Of a stretch of DNA of 18,573 bases, positions 1 through 8,119 are shown in pieces; position 1 is the stretch's first letter, and each line of letters opens with the position of its first letter. The stretch is from Megamonas hypermegale (GTDB lineage: Bacteria; Bacillota; Negativicutes; Selenomonadales; Selenomonadaceae): positions 1 through 18,573 of the forward strand of contig DCFC01000036.1 in the NCBI GenBank assembly GCA_002314325.1, in the 5' to 3' direction. The notes beneath the pieces were generated by a model. The model was not told the DNA's origin. It did no database searches and saw nothing but the letters and a program-made list of their open reading frames with translations. The position numbers and the translations under genes are program-made.

Positions 1-42
1 GCCCAGTGCAGCGATAGCGAAACGTTAAAAAGTTTCTTTTTG

Positions 43-75
43 GTTCGTTTTTCTTTGCATCAAAGAAAAATGAAC
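43..75. repeat. Hairpin, repeat-like element
   Basis: Positions 43-56 pair with 62-75 to give a 14-bp stem with one G-U pair and a 5-nt loop. The T/A-rich stem has no following T-tract of its own on the plus strand. The bases just before it (about 30-42) are also T-rich. It may be the 3' terminator of a gene upstream of the window or a member of a dispersed intergenic repeat family. A related T-rich run (TTCGTTTTTCTTT) occurs again near 18509. Only the stem itself is certain. Confidence 0.45.
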
Positions 76-93
76 AATAAATAATGCTTTTTA

Positions 94-102
94 TGATATA
101 AT
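94..102 (+). promoter_or_regulatory. Extended -10 promoter for the NYN nuclease gene
   Basis: TGATATAAT is a perfect extended -10 (TGn plus TATAAT at 97-102). No good -35 lies 17 nt upstream (ACAATA at 74-79), which is tolerable for an extended -10 promoter. Transcription would begin near 109, leaving a leader of about 37 nt before the start at 146. Confidence 0.55.
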
Positions 103-145
103 TTTGATATGACGATAAAACTTGTGATGAGGTAGTGGATATATT

Positions 146-703
146 ATGAGAAGCAGAACTTATTTGACACCGAACAGACACGAAAAATATATGATTGTTG
201 ACGGATATAATGTTATAAATGCGTGGGATTTTTTGCAGAAAATCAGTAATGAAGATTTGGCTTTTGCCAGGGATAAATTAATTCATCTGCTGATGGAATT
301 CGGGCAGTATGAAAAATACGATGTTACGATTGTGTTTGACGCGCAGTATACGAATACGGAGGAAAATGTGGAAGAAATAACACCGCATTGCAAAGTGGTG
401 TACACGAAGGAAAAGGAAACGGCGGACAGCTATATTGAGCGCAGTGCGTATGAGGCGACGCGCTATTACGGCAAGGAAGTTTATGTCGTAACGTCTGATG
501 GAGCGGAGCAGAGTCTGATTTTGGGAGCGGGCGCGTACCGCATTACGGCGAAGGAACTTTTGCGCAGTGTAAAGCACAGCAAGAAGAATATACGCGATGA
601 GTATACGGGCGTGCATGCGCTGCCGATTAAGCGCCGCGAGCTCGGTTCGCGCATTGATGACGAGGTTATCGCCAAGTTGGAGAGGATGCGGAAAAATAAA
701 TAA
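146..703 (+). CDS. NYN (PIN-like) domain ribonuclease, YacP/Rae1 family
   Basis: This 185-residue protein has the hallmarks of the YacP/Rae1 NYN family: IVDGYNVINAW near residues 17-27 with an acidic metal ligand, TIVFDAQYT near 61-69, TADSYIER near 92-99 and YVVTSDGAEQ near 113-122. In Bacillus the family member Rae1 enters the ribosomal A site and cleaves mRNA; that role is established for the family and inferred here. Most relatives start just before the VDGYN motif, so the ATG at 191 is an alternative start. I kept 146 because a GAGGT (129-133) lies upstream, though the spacing of about 12 nt is long. The gene is monocistronic or the end of an unseen unit, and the rimP promoter begins 13 nt after its stop. 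Confidence 0.85.
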   Translation: MRSRTYLTPNRHEKYMIVDGYNVINAWDFLQKISNEDLAFARDKLIHLLMEFGQYEKYDVTIVFDAQYTNTEENVEEITPHCKVVYTKEKETADSYIERSAYEATRYYGKEVYVVTSDGAEQSLILGAGAYRITAKELLRSVKHSKKNIRDEYTGVHALPIKRRELGSRIDDEVIAKLERMRKNK

Positions 704-715
704 TGTCTGTGCAGG

Positions 716-744
716 TTGCATTGATAAATTTTCTGTGTTATACT
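716..744 (+). promoter_or_regulatory. Promoter of the rimP-nusA-infB operon
   Basis: TTGCAT (716-721), a 17-nt spacer and TATACT (739-744), with TGT directly before the -10 as an extended element. This is a near-consensus housekeeping promoter, and the predicted start is near 751. It lies between the nuclease gene and the leader hairpin, so the hairpin would be in the transcript. Confidence 0.75.
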
Positions 745-774
745 GGTTTAAGAAATTCATTTAATTATTCCTAG

Positions 775-798
775 AAGAGTGGGTGTTTACCCACTCTT
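775..798 (+). terminator. Leader hairpin before rimP (attenuator-like)
   Basis: A perfect 10-bp stem (775-784 with 789-798) closes a GTTT loop, followed by a broken T-rich stretch (TTTGCTTTAT). It sits about 24 nt after the predicted transcription start and 13 nt before the ribosome binding site of rimP. The position suggests an attenuator, NusA-responsive pause or terminator controlling the operon. The weak T-tract means it may be only a leaky terminator or an RNA-stability element. Confidence 0.6.
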
Positions 799-822
799 TG
801 CTTTATATTGGGAGGTGTTCCA

Positions 823-1269
823 GTGGCAAATCGTGTAGAAGAAGCAGTTGAAAAACTTGCTGAAGAAATTTTAGCTGATACTGATTATGAACTTGTCGAC
901 GTTGAGTACGTGAAAGAAAGAGACTGGTTTTTGCGTATCTATATCGATAAGGACGGCGGAGTCGGCCTGGATGATTGCCAGGAAGTGAGCGGTCTTTTGG
1001 ACGAGCGCATTGAAAAGCTCGGTATTTTGAACGACCGTTTTATTTTGGAAGTTTCTTCGCCGGGTCTTGACCGTGCATTGAAGAAGGAAAAAGATTTCCA
1101 GCGGGAAATGGGCAAAAAAGTGGATATCACTTTGTACAAACCGCTAAACGGCGAAAAAAATATTACAGGTGTTCTGACCGGTTATGCCGGCGACACGATA
1201 ACAATCGACGAAGAAAGAGAACTTCCGCTGAAGGATATTGCTCTGGTTCGTCTGCATATTGATTTTTAA
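823..1269 (+). CDS. rimP: Ribosome maturation factor RimP
   Basis: A 148-residue protein of the RimP (YlxS) family, which binds the pre-30S subunit and assists head assembly around uS12. Family sequence is clear: VEEAVEKLAEEILADTDYELVDVEYVKE at the N-terminus, LRIYIDKDGGVGLDDCQEVS, then EVSSPGLDRALKKEKDF, followed by the C-terminal SH3-like barrel (GVLTGYAGDTITIDEE). The start is the GTG at 823, which follows GGAGGT (811-816) by 6 nt. An upstream TTG at 808 overlaps that ribosome binding site and is unlikely. It is the first gene of the operon, 24 nt before nusA. Confidence 0.95.
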   Translation: MANRVEEAVEKLAEEILADTDYELVDVEYVKERDWFLRIYIDKDGGVGLDDCQEVSGLLDERIEKLGILNDRFILEVSSPGLDRALKKEKDFQREMGKKVDITLYKPLNGEKNITGVLTGYAGDTITIDEERELPLKDIALVRLHIDF

Positions 1270-1293
1270 ATTAGATTAAGGAGTTAGTACAAA

Positions 1294-2421
1294 TTGGCAA
1301 CCAAAGATAAAGGTGATAAAGGTTTTTTAGAAGCTTTGAAAGAAGTCGGAAAAGAGAAAGGAATTGCACCGGAAGTTTTATTTGATGCGGTGGAAGCGGC
1401 GCTCGTATCCGCTTATAAGCGTAATTTCAACACGGCATCCAACGTGCGTGTCTACCTCGAACGGGCTACGGGAGAAATTCATGTGTATGCTCAGAAAAAG
1501 GTAGTGGAAAGAGCGGAAAATAAAGTTACGGAAATTTCTTTGGAACAGGCGAAAAAAATCAACAGCAATTATGAGCTGGATGATGTTATCGAAATTGAAG
1601 TAACGCCTGCCAACTTCGGACGCATTGCGGCGCAGACGGCGAAACAGGTAGTCGTGCAGCGCATAAGAGAAGCGGAACGCGGCATTATTTATGAAGAATA
1701 TTCCAACCGTTCCAGCGATATTCTGACAGGTATCGTACAGCGCATGGAAGGACACAACGTATTTATCGACCTCGGCAAGACGGAAGCTGTGCTTGCGCCG
1801 TCGGAGCAGATAAGTACGGAAAAATACAAGCACAACGACAGAATTAAAGTTTATGTTGTCGAAGTGAAAAGAACGTCCAAAGGTCCGCAGATTTTAGTTT
1901 CGCGCACGCATCCAGGACTTTTAAAACGCCTGTTTGAGCTGGAAGTGCCGGAAATTCAGGACGGTACGGTGGAAATCAAATCCGTAGCGCGCGAACCGGG
2001 CATGCGTTCCAAAATCGCTGTTTACTCGGCTGACGAAAATATCGACCCGGTAGGTTCCTGCGTAGGACAGAAAGGTCTGCGCGTGCAGGCTGTCGTGGAT
2101 GAACTGCGCGGCGAAAAAATCGATATCGTAAAATGGAATGAAGACCCGGCAAAATACATCGCCAATTCTTTAAGCCCGGCGAAGGTTGTTTCCGTAGCGA
2201 TTAACGAGGAAAAGAAAATGTCCCGCGTCATCGTGCCGGATTATCAGTTGTCGTTGGCTATCGGCAAGGAAGGACAGAACGCCCGTCTGGCGGCAAAGCT
2301 TACCGGCTGGAAAATCGACATCAAGAGTGAAACGCAGGCGCAAGAAGAAGGCGACGAAGCTGACGATATGAGCATGAACATGGTTGATGTGGTCAGCGAA
2401 GACTCTTTTTCTGTGGATTGA
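1294..2421 (+). CDS. nusA: Transcription termination/antitermination factor NusA
   Basis: A 375-residue NusA, the usual short Firmicutes form without C-terminal AR repeats. The order is an N-terminal RNA-polymerase-binding domain (about 1-130), an S1 domain (about 137-200), KH1 with the GSCVGQKG loop (254-261) and KH2 with the AIGKEGQN loop (322-329), then a short acidic tail. It modulates RNA polymerase pausing and intrinsic termination. The start is TTG at 1294, with AAGGAG at 1278-1283. The rare start codon may lower expression. It lies in the rimP operon, and NusA may act on the leader hairpin at 775-798, an inference from position. Confidence 0.97.
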   Translation: MATKDKGDKGFLEALKEVGKEKGIAPEVLFDAVEAALVSAYKRNFNTASNVRVYLERATGEIHVYAQKKVVERAENKVTEISLEQAKKINSNYELDDVIEIEVTPANFGRIAAQTAKQVVVQRIREAERGIIYEEYSNRSSDILTGIVQRMEGHNVFIDLGKTEAVLAPSEQISTEKYKHNDRIKVYVVEVKRTSKGPQILVSRTHPGLLKRLFELEVPEIQDGTVEIKSVAREPGMRSKIAVYSADENIDPVGSCVGQKGLRVQAVVDELRGEKIDIVKWNEDPAKYIANSLSPAKVVSVAINEEKKMSRVIVPDYQLSLAIGKEGQNARLAAKLTGWKIDIKSETQAQEEGDEADDMSMNMVDVVSEDSFSVD

Positions 2422-2442
2422 TAATTAAATAGGAGGTAAAAC

Positions 2443-2712
2443 ATGAAAAAACTTCCTGTACGCTTATGTGTCGGCTGCCAAGAGCCGCACACGAAGCGGG
2501 AAATGATACGCATTGTGAAAAGTCCTGAAGGGGAATTTTCCGTAGACGCTACCGGCAAAAAATCCGGACGCGGCGCTTATATCTGCAAAAAGGTCGAATG
2601 TCTGGAAGCGGCAATCCGTCAGCACCGTCTGGAAAAATCCTTTAAATGCCCGATAGACAATTCAGTATACGAACAGTTGAAAGAGGAATTTGCCAAACTT
2701 GATGAAAAGTAG
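2443..2712 (+). CDS. rnpM: RNase P modulator RnpM (YlxR family)
   Basis: An 89-residue YlxR protein, a family renamed RnpM after work showing that it binds the RNase P RNA. Visible family features are the N-terminal RLCVGCQ with C9 and C12, the KREMIRIV strand, and the signature GRGAYIC (residues 42-48). AGGAGG lies 6 nt before the ATG. It sits in its canonical place between nusA and ylxQ. Its last 11 nt overlap the likely start of ylxQ, indicating translational coupling. Confidence 0.93.
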   Translation: MKKLPVRLCVGCQEPHTKREMIRIVKSPEGEFSVDATGKKSGRGAYICKKVECLEAAIRQHRLEKSFKCPIDNSVYEQLKEEFAKLDEK

Positions 2713-3013
2713 GAAACTGATTAACATATTAAGTATGGCCTGCCGTGCCGGTAAAATTCTGTCAGGCGAATTCGTGATAGAAAAAGCGCTGGCAGGCAGA
2801 CATAATATTAAATTGATATTGCTGGCCGAAGATACGGCGCAGGCGACGCAGGCAAAATATGAAAAACTGGCTGAGAAGCATAAAATTCTGCTGCGCAAAA
2901 CGCCGTTGACGAAAGAAGAGCTGGCAAATAGCATCGGCAAGACCGACAGAGCGGCAGCGGCAGTCTGCGACGACGGTTTTGGCAAAGCCATGCTGAAAAT
3001 CCTGGACAACTAA
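2702..3013 (+). CDS. ylxQ: L7Ae/L30e-family RNA-binding protein YlxQ
   Basis: A 103-residue protein of the L7Ae/L30e/S12e/Gadd45 fold, which binds kink-turn-like RNA. Typical sequence: LINILSMACRAGKILSGEF, then a strand of LILLAEDTAQATQAKYEKLAE, and a C-terminal IGKTDRAAAAVCDDGFGKAM. Its place between rnpM and infB is the standard one for ylxQ. I chose ATG 2702, inside the end of rnpM, because the upstream TTG at 2690 directly abuts the GAGGAA ribosome-binding sequence. The exact cellular role of YlxQ is unknown. Confidence 0.9.
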   Translation: MKSRKLINILSMACRAGKILSGEFVIEKALAGRHNIKLILLAEDTAQATQAKYEKLAEKHKILLRKTPLTKEELANSIGKTDRAAAAVCDDGFGKAMLKILDN

Positions 3014-3035
3014 TCAAACCTAAGGGGGTGAATTG

Positions 3036-5450
3036 ATGTCCAGATACAGAGTGTATCAATTAGCAAAGGAATTCGGCCTGGATACAAAACAGGTCATTGA
3101 TATATTGAATAAGAATAAATTCAAAATAACCAACAACTTTAATCTTGTTGGAGAGAAAGAACGTGAGGTTATAGCTACTATCGTGAATAATAAAGAACAT
3201 AATAACAATAAAAATACCGCTAAGAAAAACAATCAGCCGAACAATCAAAATGCCAATCAGAATAAAAACAGCGGTGCTGTGAATAACAACAGACATAAAA
3301 ATAATAATGGCAATGGCGGCAATAATCAGGGAAGCAGCCGCAATAATAATCACAATAGCGGTCATAATAAATCCGGCAATAACAATGCGGAACACAGACA
3401 GAGAAATAATAAAAATGCCGCAATGAATAATAATAACGCCAAAACAGGTGAAAAGAACGAACGCAACGACCGCATGGAACGCGGCGAACGCGCAGAACGC
3501 ACGGAACGTAATAAAAACCGCAACAACAAGAACAGCCGCAATCAAAATCAAAACAACGGCCGCAATAATAACCGCCCGAACAATAATAAAAACAACGGCA
3601 AGAACAATGCTACTGCCAATAATAAATTCGGCGGCAATAAAAAGAACAAAGGCAAAAACGCTAAACAAGCGCCTGTAGAAGTTAAGCATCAAGAAATCAT
3701 TCGCCCGAAACACATCAAAGTAGGGGAAACGATTACTGTAAAAGAACTGGCCAGCAAGATGACGTATCCGGTAACGGATGTCATTAAAAAATTAATGCTG
3801 CTGGGCACAATGGCGACAATCAATCAGGAACTCGATTTTGAAACGGCTTCGCTTATCGCGGAAGAATTCGGCATTGCCGTGGAAGAACTGCCGCCGGAAG
3901 TCGACCTTACGGAAATTCCGGAAGTGGAAGATGCGCCGGAAAAACTGCAGCTCCGTCCGCCTGTTGTTACAGTAATGGGTCACGTTGACCACGGTAAAAC
4001 ATCACTGCTCGACGCTATCCGCAAAACGTCCGTTACATCGAGCGAAGCCGGCGGTATCACGCAGCATATCGGTGCTTATCAGGTAATGTGCAACGGTCAG
4101 AAAATTGTATTTCTGGATACGCCGGGCCATGAAGCATTTACGGCTATGCGTGCGCGCGGTGCACAGGTTACGGATATTGCCGTGCTCGTAGTTGCAGCCG
4201 ACGACGGTGTTATGCCGCAGACGCTCGAAGCAATCAACCATGCCAAAGCGGCAAAAGTGCCGATTGTAGTGGCTATCAATAAAATCGACAAACCGGGGGC
4301 AAATCCCGACCATGTAAAACAGCAGCTGGCTGAACATGAACTCATTCCGGAAGAATGGGGCGGCCAGACAATCATGGTGCCTGTTTCTGCGAAAAAGAAA
4401 ACAGGTATCAGTGATTTATTGGAAATGATACTGCTCGTGGCGGAAGTACAGGAATTGAAAGCCAACCCGAACCGCGAAGCGCGCGGCGTAATCATCGAAG
4501 CACGCCTTGATAAAGGTCGCGGCCCTGTAGCGTCCGTACTTGTACAGAACGGTACACTGCGCATTGGTGATTTCATCATCGCCGGAACGGCATGCGGCAA
4601 AGTCCGCGCTATGGTTAACGACCGCGGCGAAAACGTGAAGAAAGCCGGTCCGTCTATGCCGGTCGAAGTGCTCGGTCTGTCCGACGTACCGGAAGCAGGG
4701 GACGAACTTGCTGTACTGGATGAAAAACTGGCTAAAACGATTGCAGAAAAACGTATCGAAAAACAGCGCAACGAACTCATGCGCTCCAAGAAAGTTTCCC
4801 TTGATGACCTGTTCAATCAGATTAATCAGGGCGATATAAAAGAACTGAACCTGCTCGTCAAAGCCGACGTTCAGGGCTCGGTGGAAGCTGTATGCTCCTC
4901 GCTTCTGGCTCTGAACAAAAACGAAAGCGAAGTCCGCGTAAGCATTGTACACTCCGGTGTCGGTGCTGTAACGGAGTCAGACGTAATGCTTGCTTCGGCA
5001 GCCAATGCCTTAATCATCGCTTTCAACGTGCGTCCTGATGCCAATGCGCGCAAACTTGCCGATACGGAAAAAATCGAAATTCATACGTACCGCGTAATTT
5101 ACGAAGCTATCGACGATATCCAGTCGGCTATGAAAGGTATGCTTGCGCCGAAGTACAAAGAAGTAATTCAGGGCAAAGTGGAAATCCGTCAGGTTATGAA
5201 ATTCTCCAAAGCGCTCGTTGCCGGTTCATACGTACTGGAAGGTAAAGTATGCAACAACTCGAAAATCCGCATAATCCGCGACAATATCGTATTGTATGAA
5301 GGTCAGATTGAGTCCTTGCGCCGTTTCAAAGATGATGTGAAGGAAGTAGCGCAGGGTTATGAATGCGGTATCACAATCGACAATTACCGCGATTTCCGCG
5401 AAGGAGATATTCTCGAAGTCTATACTATGGAAGAAATTCCGCAGAAATAA
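3036..5450 (+). CDS. infB: Translation initiation factor IF-2
   Basis: An 804-residue IF-2 GTPase that places initiator fMet-tRNA on the 30S subunit. The order is an IF2_N helix domain (1-52), a long Asn/Lys/Arg-rich low-complexity linker (about 53-210), a second IF2_N module (about 225-283), the G domain with GHVDHGKT (315-322), DTPGHE (361-366), NKID (415-418) and SAK (451-453), then domains II, III and the C-terminal fMet-tRNA-binding domain. The start is ATG 3036, 5 nt after GGGGGTG; a TTG directly before it is ignored. The linker is unusually asparagine-rich. Internal ATGs in the linker could yield short IF-2 isoforms, as known in E. coli, but I see no strong ribosome binding site for one. 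Confidence 0.97.
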   Translation: MSRYRVYQLAKEFGLDTKQVIDILNKNKFKITNNFNLVGEKEREVIATIVNNKEHNNNKNTAKKNNQPNNQNANQNKNSGAVNNNRHKNNNGNGGNNQGSSRNNNHNSGHNKSGNNNAEHRQRNNKNAAMNNNNAKTGEKNERNDRMERGERAERTERNKNRNNKNSRNQNQNNGRNNNRPNNNKNNGKNNATANNKFGGNKKNKGKNAKQAPVEVKHQEIIRPKHIKVGETITVKELASKMTYPVTDVIKKLMLLGTMATINQELDFETASLIAEEFGIAVEELPPEVDLTEIPEVEDAPEKLQLRPPVVTVMGHVDHGKTSLLDAIRKTSVTSSEAGGITQHIGAYQVMCNGQKIVFLDTPGHEAFTAMRARGAQVTDIAVLVVAADDGVMPQTLEAINHAKAAKVPIVVAINKIDKPGANPDHVKQQLAEHELIPEEWGGQTIMVPVSAKKKTGISDLLEMILLVAEVQELKANPNREARGVIIEARLDKGRGPVASVLVQNGTLRIGDFIIAGTACGKVRAMVNDRGENVKKAGPSMPVEVLGLSDVPEAGDELAVLDEKLAKTIAEKRIEKQRNELMRSKKVSLDDLFNQINQGDIKELNLLVKADVQGSVEAVCSSLLALNKNESEVRVSIVHSGVGAVTESDVMLASAANALIIAFNVRPDANARKLADTEKIEIHTYRVIYEAIDDIQSAMKGMLAPKYKEVIQGKVEIRQVMKFSKALVAGSYVLEGKVCNNSKIRIIRDNIVLYEGQIESLRRFKDDVKEVAQGYECGITIDNYRDFREGDILEVYTMEEIPQK

Positions 5451-5460
5451 GGAGGCAGTG

Positions 5461-5820
5461 ATGGGAAGCGTTCGAGTAGAAAAAATACAGGAACTGATAA
5501 AACAGGAAGCTAGTGAAATCATCATGCGCGAACTGAAAGACCCGCGCATCGGTTTTGTTACTGTAACGGAAGTGGATGTTTCCAGCGATTTGCGCAATGC
5601 CAAATTATACGTAAGCATACTCGGTAGCGACAAGCAGATTGAAGACACGTGGAAAGGGCTCAACTCCTCGCTGGGCTTTATCCGCCGCGAACTGGCGCAC
5701 CGCATCCGCCTGAAATTTATTCCGGAAATCAAATTCTTAATGGATACTTCATTGCAGTACAGTGCACACATTCAGGAACTGCTGATTAAAGTGCAGAAAG
5801 ATGAAGAGGATAAAAAATAA
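5461..5820 (+). CDS. rbfA: Ribosome-binding factor RbfA
   Basis: A 119-residue RbfA, a KH-type cold-shock and 16S maturation factor of the 30S subunit. Family sequence: RVEKIQELIKQEASEII, MRELKDPRIGFVTVTEVDVSSD, AKLYVSILG, then LGFIRRELAHRIRLKFIPEIKF. The ATG at 5461 follows GGAGG (5451-5455), which begins directly after the infB stop codon. The same frame is open further upstream inside infB, but no signal supports an earlier start. Its stop overlaps the nrnA start by one base (TAATG). Confidence 0.95.
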   Translation: MGSVRVEKIQELIKQEASEIIMRELKDPRIGFVTVTEVDVSSDLRNAKLYVSILGSDKQIEDTWKGLNSSLGFIRRELAHRIRLKFIPEIKFLMDTSLQYSAHIQELLIKVQKDEEDKK

Positions 5821-6770
5821 TGGAAGTAACACTGAAACAAGCCGGAGAAATAATCTTAAAGGCTCAGAATATAGTGTTGTCCTCCCATGTCAATCCGGAC
5901 GGCGATAATGTCGGTTCTACTTTGGGGCTGTATCATGCCCTGAAGGGAACCGGCAAAAATATCCGGATTTTGCTCGATGATGATTTGCCGGATAATCTGG
6001 GTATGATGGAAGGACTGGAGCTTTATCAAAAACCGGAAAAAGAGCTGGAAAATGTCGATTTGCTCGTTATTTTGGATGTGGATATCGACCGCATCGGCAG
6101 AGTGCGCGACGCTGTAAAAGCACCGGTGCTCAATATCGACCACCATATTTCCAACAGCAAAGTATGCGATTACTGCTATGTAGACGCGAAAGCGGCGGCG
6201 ACGGCGCAGATTGTGTACAGTTTAATCAAAGAAATGAACGTGCCGTTCAACCAGCAGTGCGCTATGTGTCTGTATACGGGAATTGCCTCCGACACGGGAT
6301 TTTTCCGTTACAGCAATACGACACCGTTCACATTGAGAGCGGCGGCCGAACTTCTGGAAGCGGGCGCAAGACCGGATAAAATCTCCGAGATTTTTGACCA
6401 GCGTTCTTTTTCCAGCGTGAAAGCGGCAGGCAGAGCAATCGACACGATTGAACTGCACGAAAACGGCAAAATCGCGCTGATGACGGTGGATAAAGCACTG
6501 AAAGAGTCCGCTGACAATACGGAGGGCTTTGTCAATTTTGCCAGAAATATCCGCGGCACTGATGTTGCCGTTATGATAAAATACGCTGATGAAAACGTTA
6601 CGCGCGTAAGTATGCGCTCTAAAAATACGAACGTCAGCGAAATTGCACAGTCAATCGGCGGCGGCGGCCATATCCGCGCAGCCGGTGCCACCGTCTATAA
6701 AAATCTGGACGAGGCCAAAGAGATTGTGCTCAATGCTATTGTTGAAGGAATGAAGAAACAAAATGCCTAA
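5820..6770 (+). CDS. nrnA: Bifunctional oligoribonuclease/pAp phosphatase, DHH family (NrnA)
   Basis: A 316-residue DHH/DHHA1 phosphoesterase. The metal-site motifs are HVNPDGDNVGS (H23, D27, D29), DVDIDRIGR, DHH (107-109) and the C-terminal DHHA1 signature GGGGHIRAAG starting at G280. NrnA degrades short RNAs and dephosphorylates pAp. It is a usual neighbour of rbfA and truB in Firmicutes. Translation is coupled at both ends: the ATG overlaps the rbfA stop by 1 nt, and the truB start overlaps its last 8 nt. Confidence 0.92.
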   Translation: MEVTLKQAGEIILKAQNIVLSSHVNPDGDNVGSTLGLYHALKGTGKNIRILLDDDLPDNLGMMEGLELYQKPEKELENVDLLVILDVDIDRIGRVRDAVKAPVLNIDHHISNSKVCDYCYVDAKAAATAQIVYSLIKEMNVPFNQQCAMCLYTGIASDTGFFRYSNTTPFTLRAAAELLEAGARPDKISEIFDQRSFSSVKAAGRAIDTIELHENGKIALMTVDKALKESADNTEGFVNFARNIRGTDVAVMIKYADENVTRVSMRSKNTNVSEIAQSIGGGGHIRAAGATVYKNLDEAKEIVLNAIVEGMKKQNA

Positions 6771-7632
6771 CGGTTTTGTAAATGTGCTGAAAGCTCCCGG
6801 CATAACATCGCACGATATAGTCGCACATCTGCGCAAGGTTTACGGCATGAAGAAAATCGGTCATGCCGGAACACTCGACCCGGCGGCGGCAGGTGTCCTG
6901 CCGATTGCACTGGGCAAGGCGACGCGCATGCTGGAATATATGGATAACGCGGATAAATCGTATACAGCGGAAGTTACGTTCGGTTATACGACCGACAGCG
7001 GCGACGATACGGGCAACGTGATAGAAGAAGCGCCGTATCAAATGCCGACGATAGAGGCGATAAAACAGGTGCTGGAAACTTTCCGCGGCGAAATAAAACA
7101 GCGGCCGCCGATGTATTCGGCTGTGCGCATCAACGGGCAGAAGGCGTACAATCTCGCCCGCAAGAATATTGAAGTGGAAATGCCAGAACGAACGGTTGTA
7201 ATTCATGCGATAGATTTTCATGAAATGACGGAAAACGGTTTCGTTTTTTCCGTGAAATGCTCCAAAGGAACGTATATCCGCAGTCTGTGCATGGATATCG
7301 GGAAAAAACTCGGCATACCGGCTGTGATGAGCTTTCTCGTGCGCACGCATGTAGGCGAGTTCAAGCTGGAAAATGCCTGGAGTACGGAGGAAATCGGCAT
7401 GCTGCCGCATAAGGCGCTATGTCCGATGGATTTTCCGATAAAACATCTGCCGGAGTATAAAATCACGGAAGATGAAGCGTTGATGATAAAACAGGGCAAG
7501 AAAATCAATGTAGCTGAAAACGTAGAGTTTGCTGACAAATTTATCCGCCTATATACGGATAAGGAATTTGCCGGTATTGGACGATATGTGTTCAGTGAAC
7601 GAAAAATCGCCCCGCATAAAGTTGTGTTATAA
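6763..7632 (+). CDS. truB: tRNA pseudouridine(55) synthase TruB
   Basis: A 289-residue TruB, which makes pseudouridine-55 in the tRNA T-loop. Signature sequences: GITSHDIVAHLRKVYGMKKIGHAGTLDP with the catalytic D39, GVLPIALGKATRMLEY, the KQRPPMYSAVRINGQKAYNLAR segment, and CSKGTYIRSLCMDIGKKLG. A C-terminal PUA-like region follows (about 225-289). The start lies inside the nrnA 3' end. It is the last gene before a strong terminator. RibF, a frequent next gene in Firmicutes, is absent here, which marks the edge of the accessory block. Confidence 0.96.
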   Translation: MPNGFVNVLKAPGITSHDIVAHLRKVYGMKKIGHAGTLDPAAAGVLPIALGKATRMLEYMDNADKSYTAEVTFGYTTDSGDDTGNVIEEAPYQMPTIEAIKQVLETFRGEIKQRPPMYSAVRINGQKAYNLARKNIEVEMPERTVVIHAIDFHEMTENGFVFSVKCSKGTYIRSLCMDIGKKLGIPAVMSFLVRTHVGEFKLENAWSTEEIGMLPHKALCPMDFPIKHLPEYKITEDEALMIKQGKKINVAENVEFADKFIRLYTDKEFAGIGRYVFSERKIAPHKVVL

Positions 7633-7633
7633 G

Positions 7634-7662
7634 AAAAGAGCCGATATTTTCGGCTCTTTTTT
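7634..7662 (+). terminator. Intrinsic terminator of the nusA-infB operon
   Basis: GAGCCGA (7638-7644) pairs with TCGGCTC (7650-7656) around a 5-nt loop, extended by A4/T4, with a T6 tract at 7657-7662. It begins 2 nt after the truB stop and is a strong, textbook terminator. Confidence 0.9.
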
Positions 7663-7669
7663 ATATACT

Positions 7670-7692
7670 TATATGATATTATATGATATCAT
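7670..7692 (+). promoter_or_regulatory. Tandem repeat and palindrome upstream of mqsR-like gene (operator candidate)
   Basis: TATATGATAT occurs twice in tandem (7670-7679 and 7680-7689), and the second copy runs into the perfect palindrome ATGATATCAT (7683-7692). A possible -10 (TATGAT, 7682-7687) overlaps it, but no clear -35 is present. Antitoxins of this class usually repress their own promoter by binding palindromes. AT-rich background sequence could produce this pattern by chance. Confidence 0.35.
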
Positions 7693-7727
7693 GTAAATGA
7701 AGAACATTTAAAATAGGAGGAAAATCT

Positions 7728-8075
7728 GTGTCGAGTATTGATGATATAGAAGAATTTCTGTGCAAAGTAAGAGTTTTGATAGCAAATAATAAATTTCGTT
7801 TTTTAAAGAAGCGCAAGAAGAATATGATAAGTTTAGCTCTGTTAGGTTTAACACCTGAAGATATACCGGAAATTATTGCTGAATTGAGATATGAAAATTA
7901 TTCAAGCGGACCGGAAGACGATAGAGATAGAGAAGATAAAAATTGCATATGGGTTTTTGAATACCAATATGAAGAGTATGAAATTTATATAAAGTTGAAA
8001 ATAACAACAGAAGAATTATTGAATATATCATTTCATATAGCGGAATATCCTATGAAATATCCGCATAAAAATTAG
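7728..8075 (+). CDS. MqsR-family toxin (type II TA, predicted mRNA interferase)
   Basis: A 115-residue protein that I place in the MqsR toxin family. The evidence is the core IWVFEYQYEEYEIYIKLKIT (residues 74-93), matching the VYLKIT strand of MqsR with its Tyr (Y87) and Lys (K89), then LNISFHIAEYPMKYP where MqsR has a LIVSF strand. Its partner directly downstream is MqsA-like. MqsR is a ribosome-independent, mainly GCU-specific RNase; specificity here is unknown. The start is GTG at 7728 with AGGAGG (7715-7720). A basic N-terminal segment (KKRKKN, 27-32) is notable. The gene is AT-rich compared with truB, suggesting acquisition. Confidence 0.75.
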   Translation: MSSIDDIEEFLCKVRVLIANNKFRFLKKRKKNMISLALLGLTPEDIPEIIAELRYENYSSGPEDDRDREDKNCIWVFEYQYEEYEIYIKLKITTEELLNISFHIAEYPMKYPHKN

Positions 8076-8119
8076 GACGAAATAAATGGATAGATAGATT
8101 TTAGAAAGGACGATATTTT

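Noticed and set aside
3060..3713. Long minus-strand open frame of about 217 codons opposite infB
   Set aside because: It is the antisense of the Asn-rich linker (AAT and AAC become ATT and GTT), giving a false Ile/Val-rich protein with no ribosome binding site.
4097..4816. Long minus-strand open frame of about 239 codons opposite infB
   Set aside because: Serine/alanine-rich shadow frame of the IF-2 G domain, without a start signal.
5359..5460. A longer rbfA start inside infB
   Set aside because: The ATG at 5461 has a GGAGG directly after the infB stop and matches the normal RbfA length; the upstream frame overlaps infB and shows no RbfA sequence.
7835..7855. AGGTTTAACACCT inside the mqsR-like gene, reminiscent of the MqsA palindrome
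   Set aside because: The E. coli MqsA site has the half-sites in the opposite polarity (AACCT ... AGGTT) and lies in promoters; here the match is imperfect and within coding sequence.
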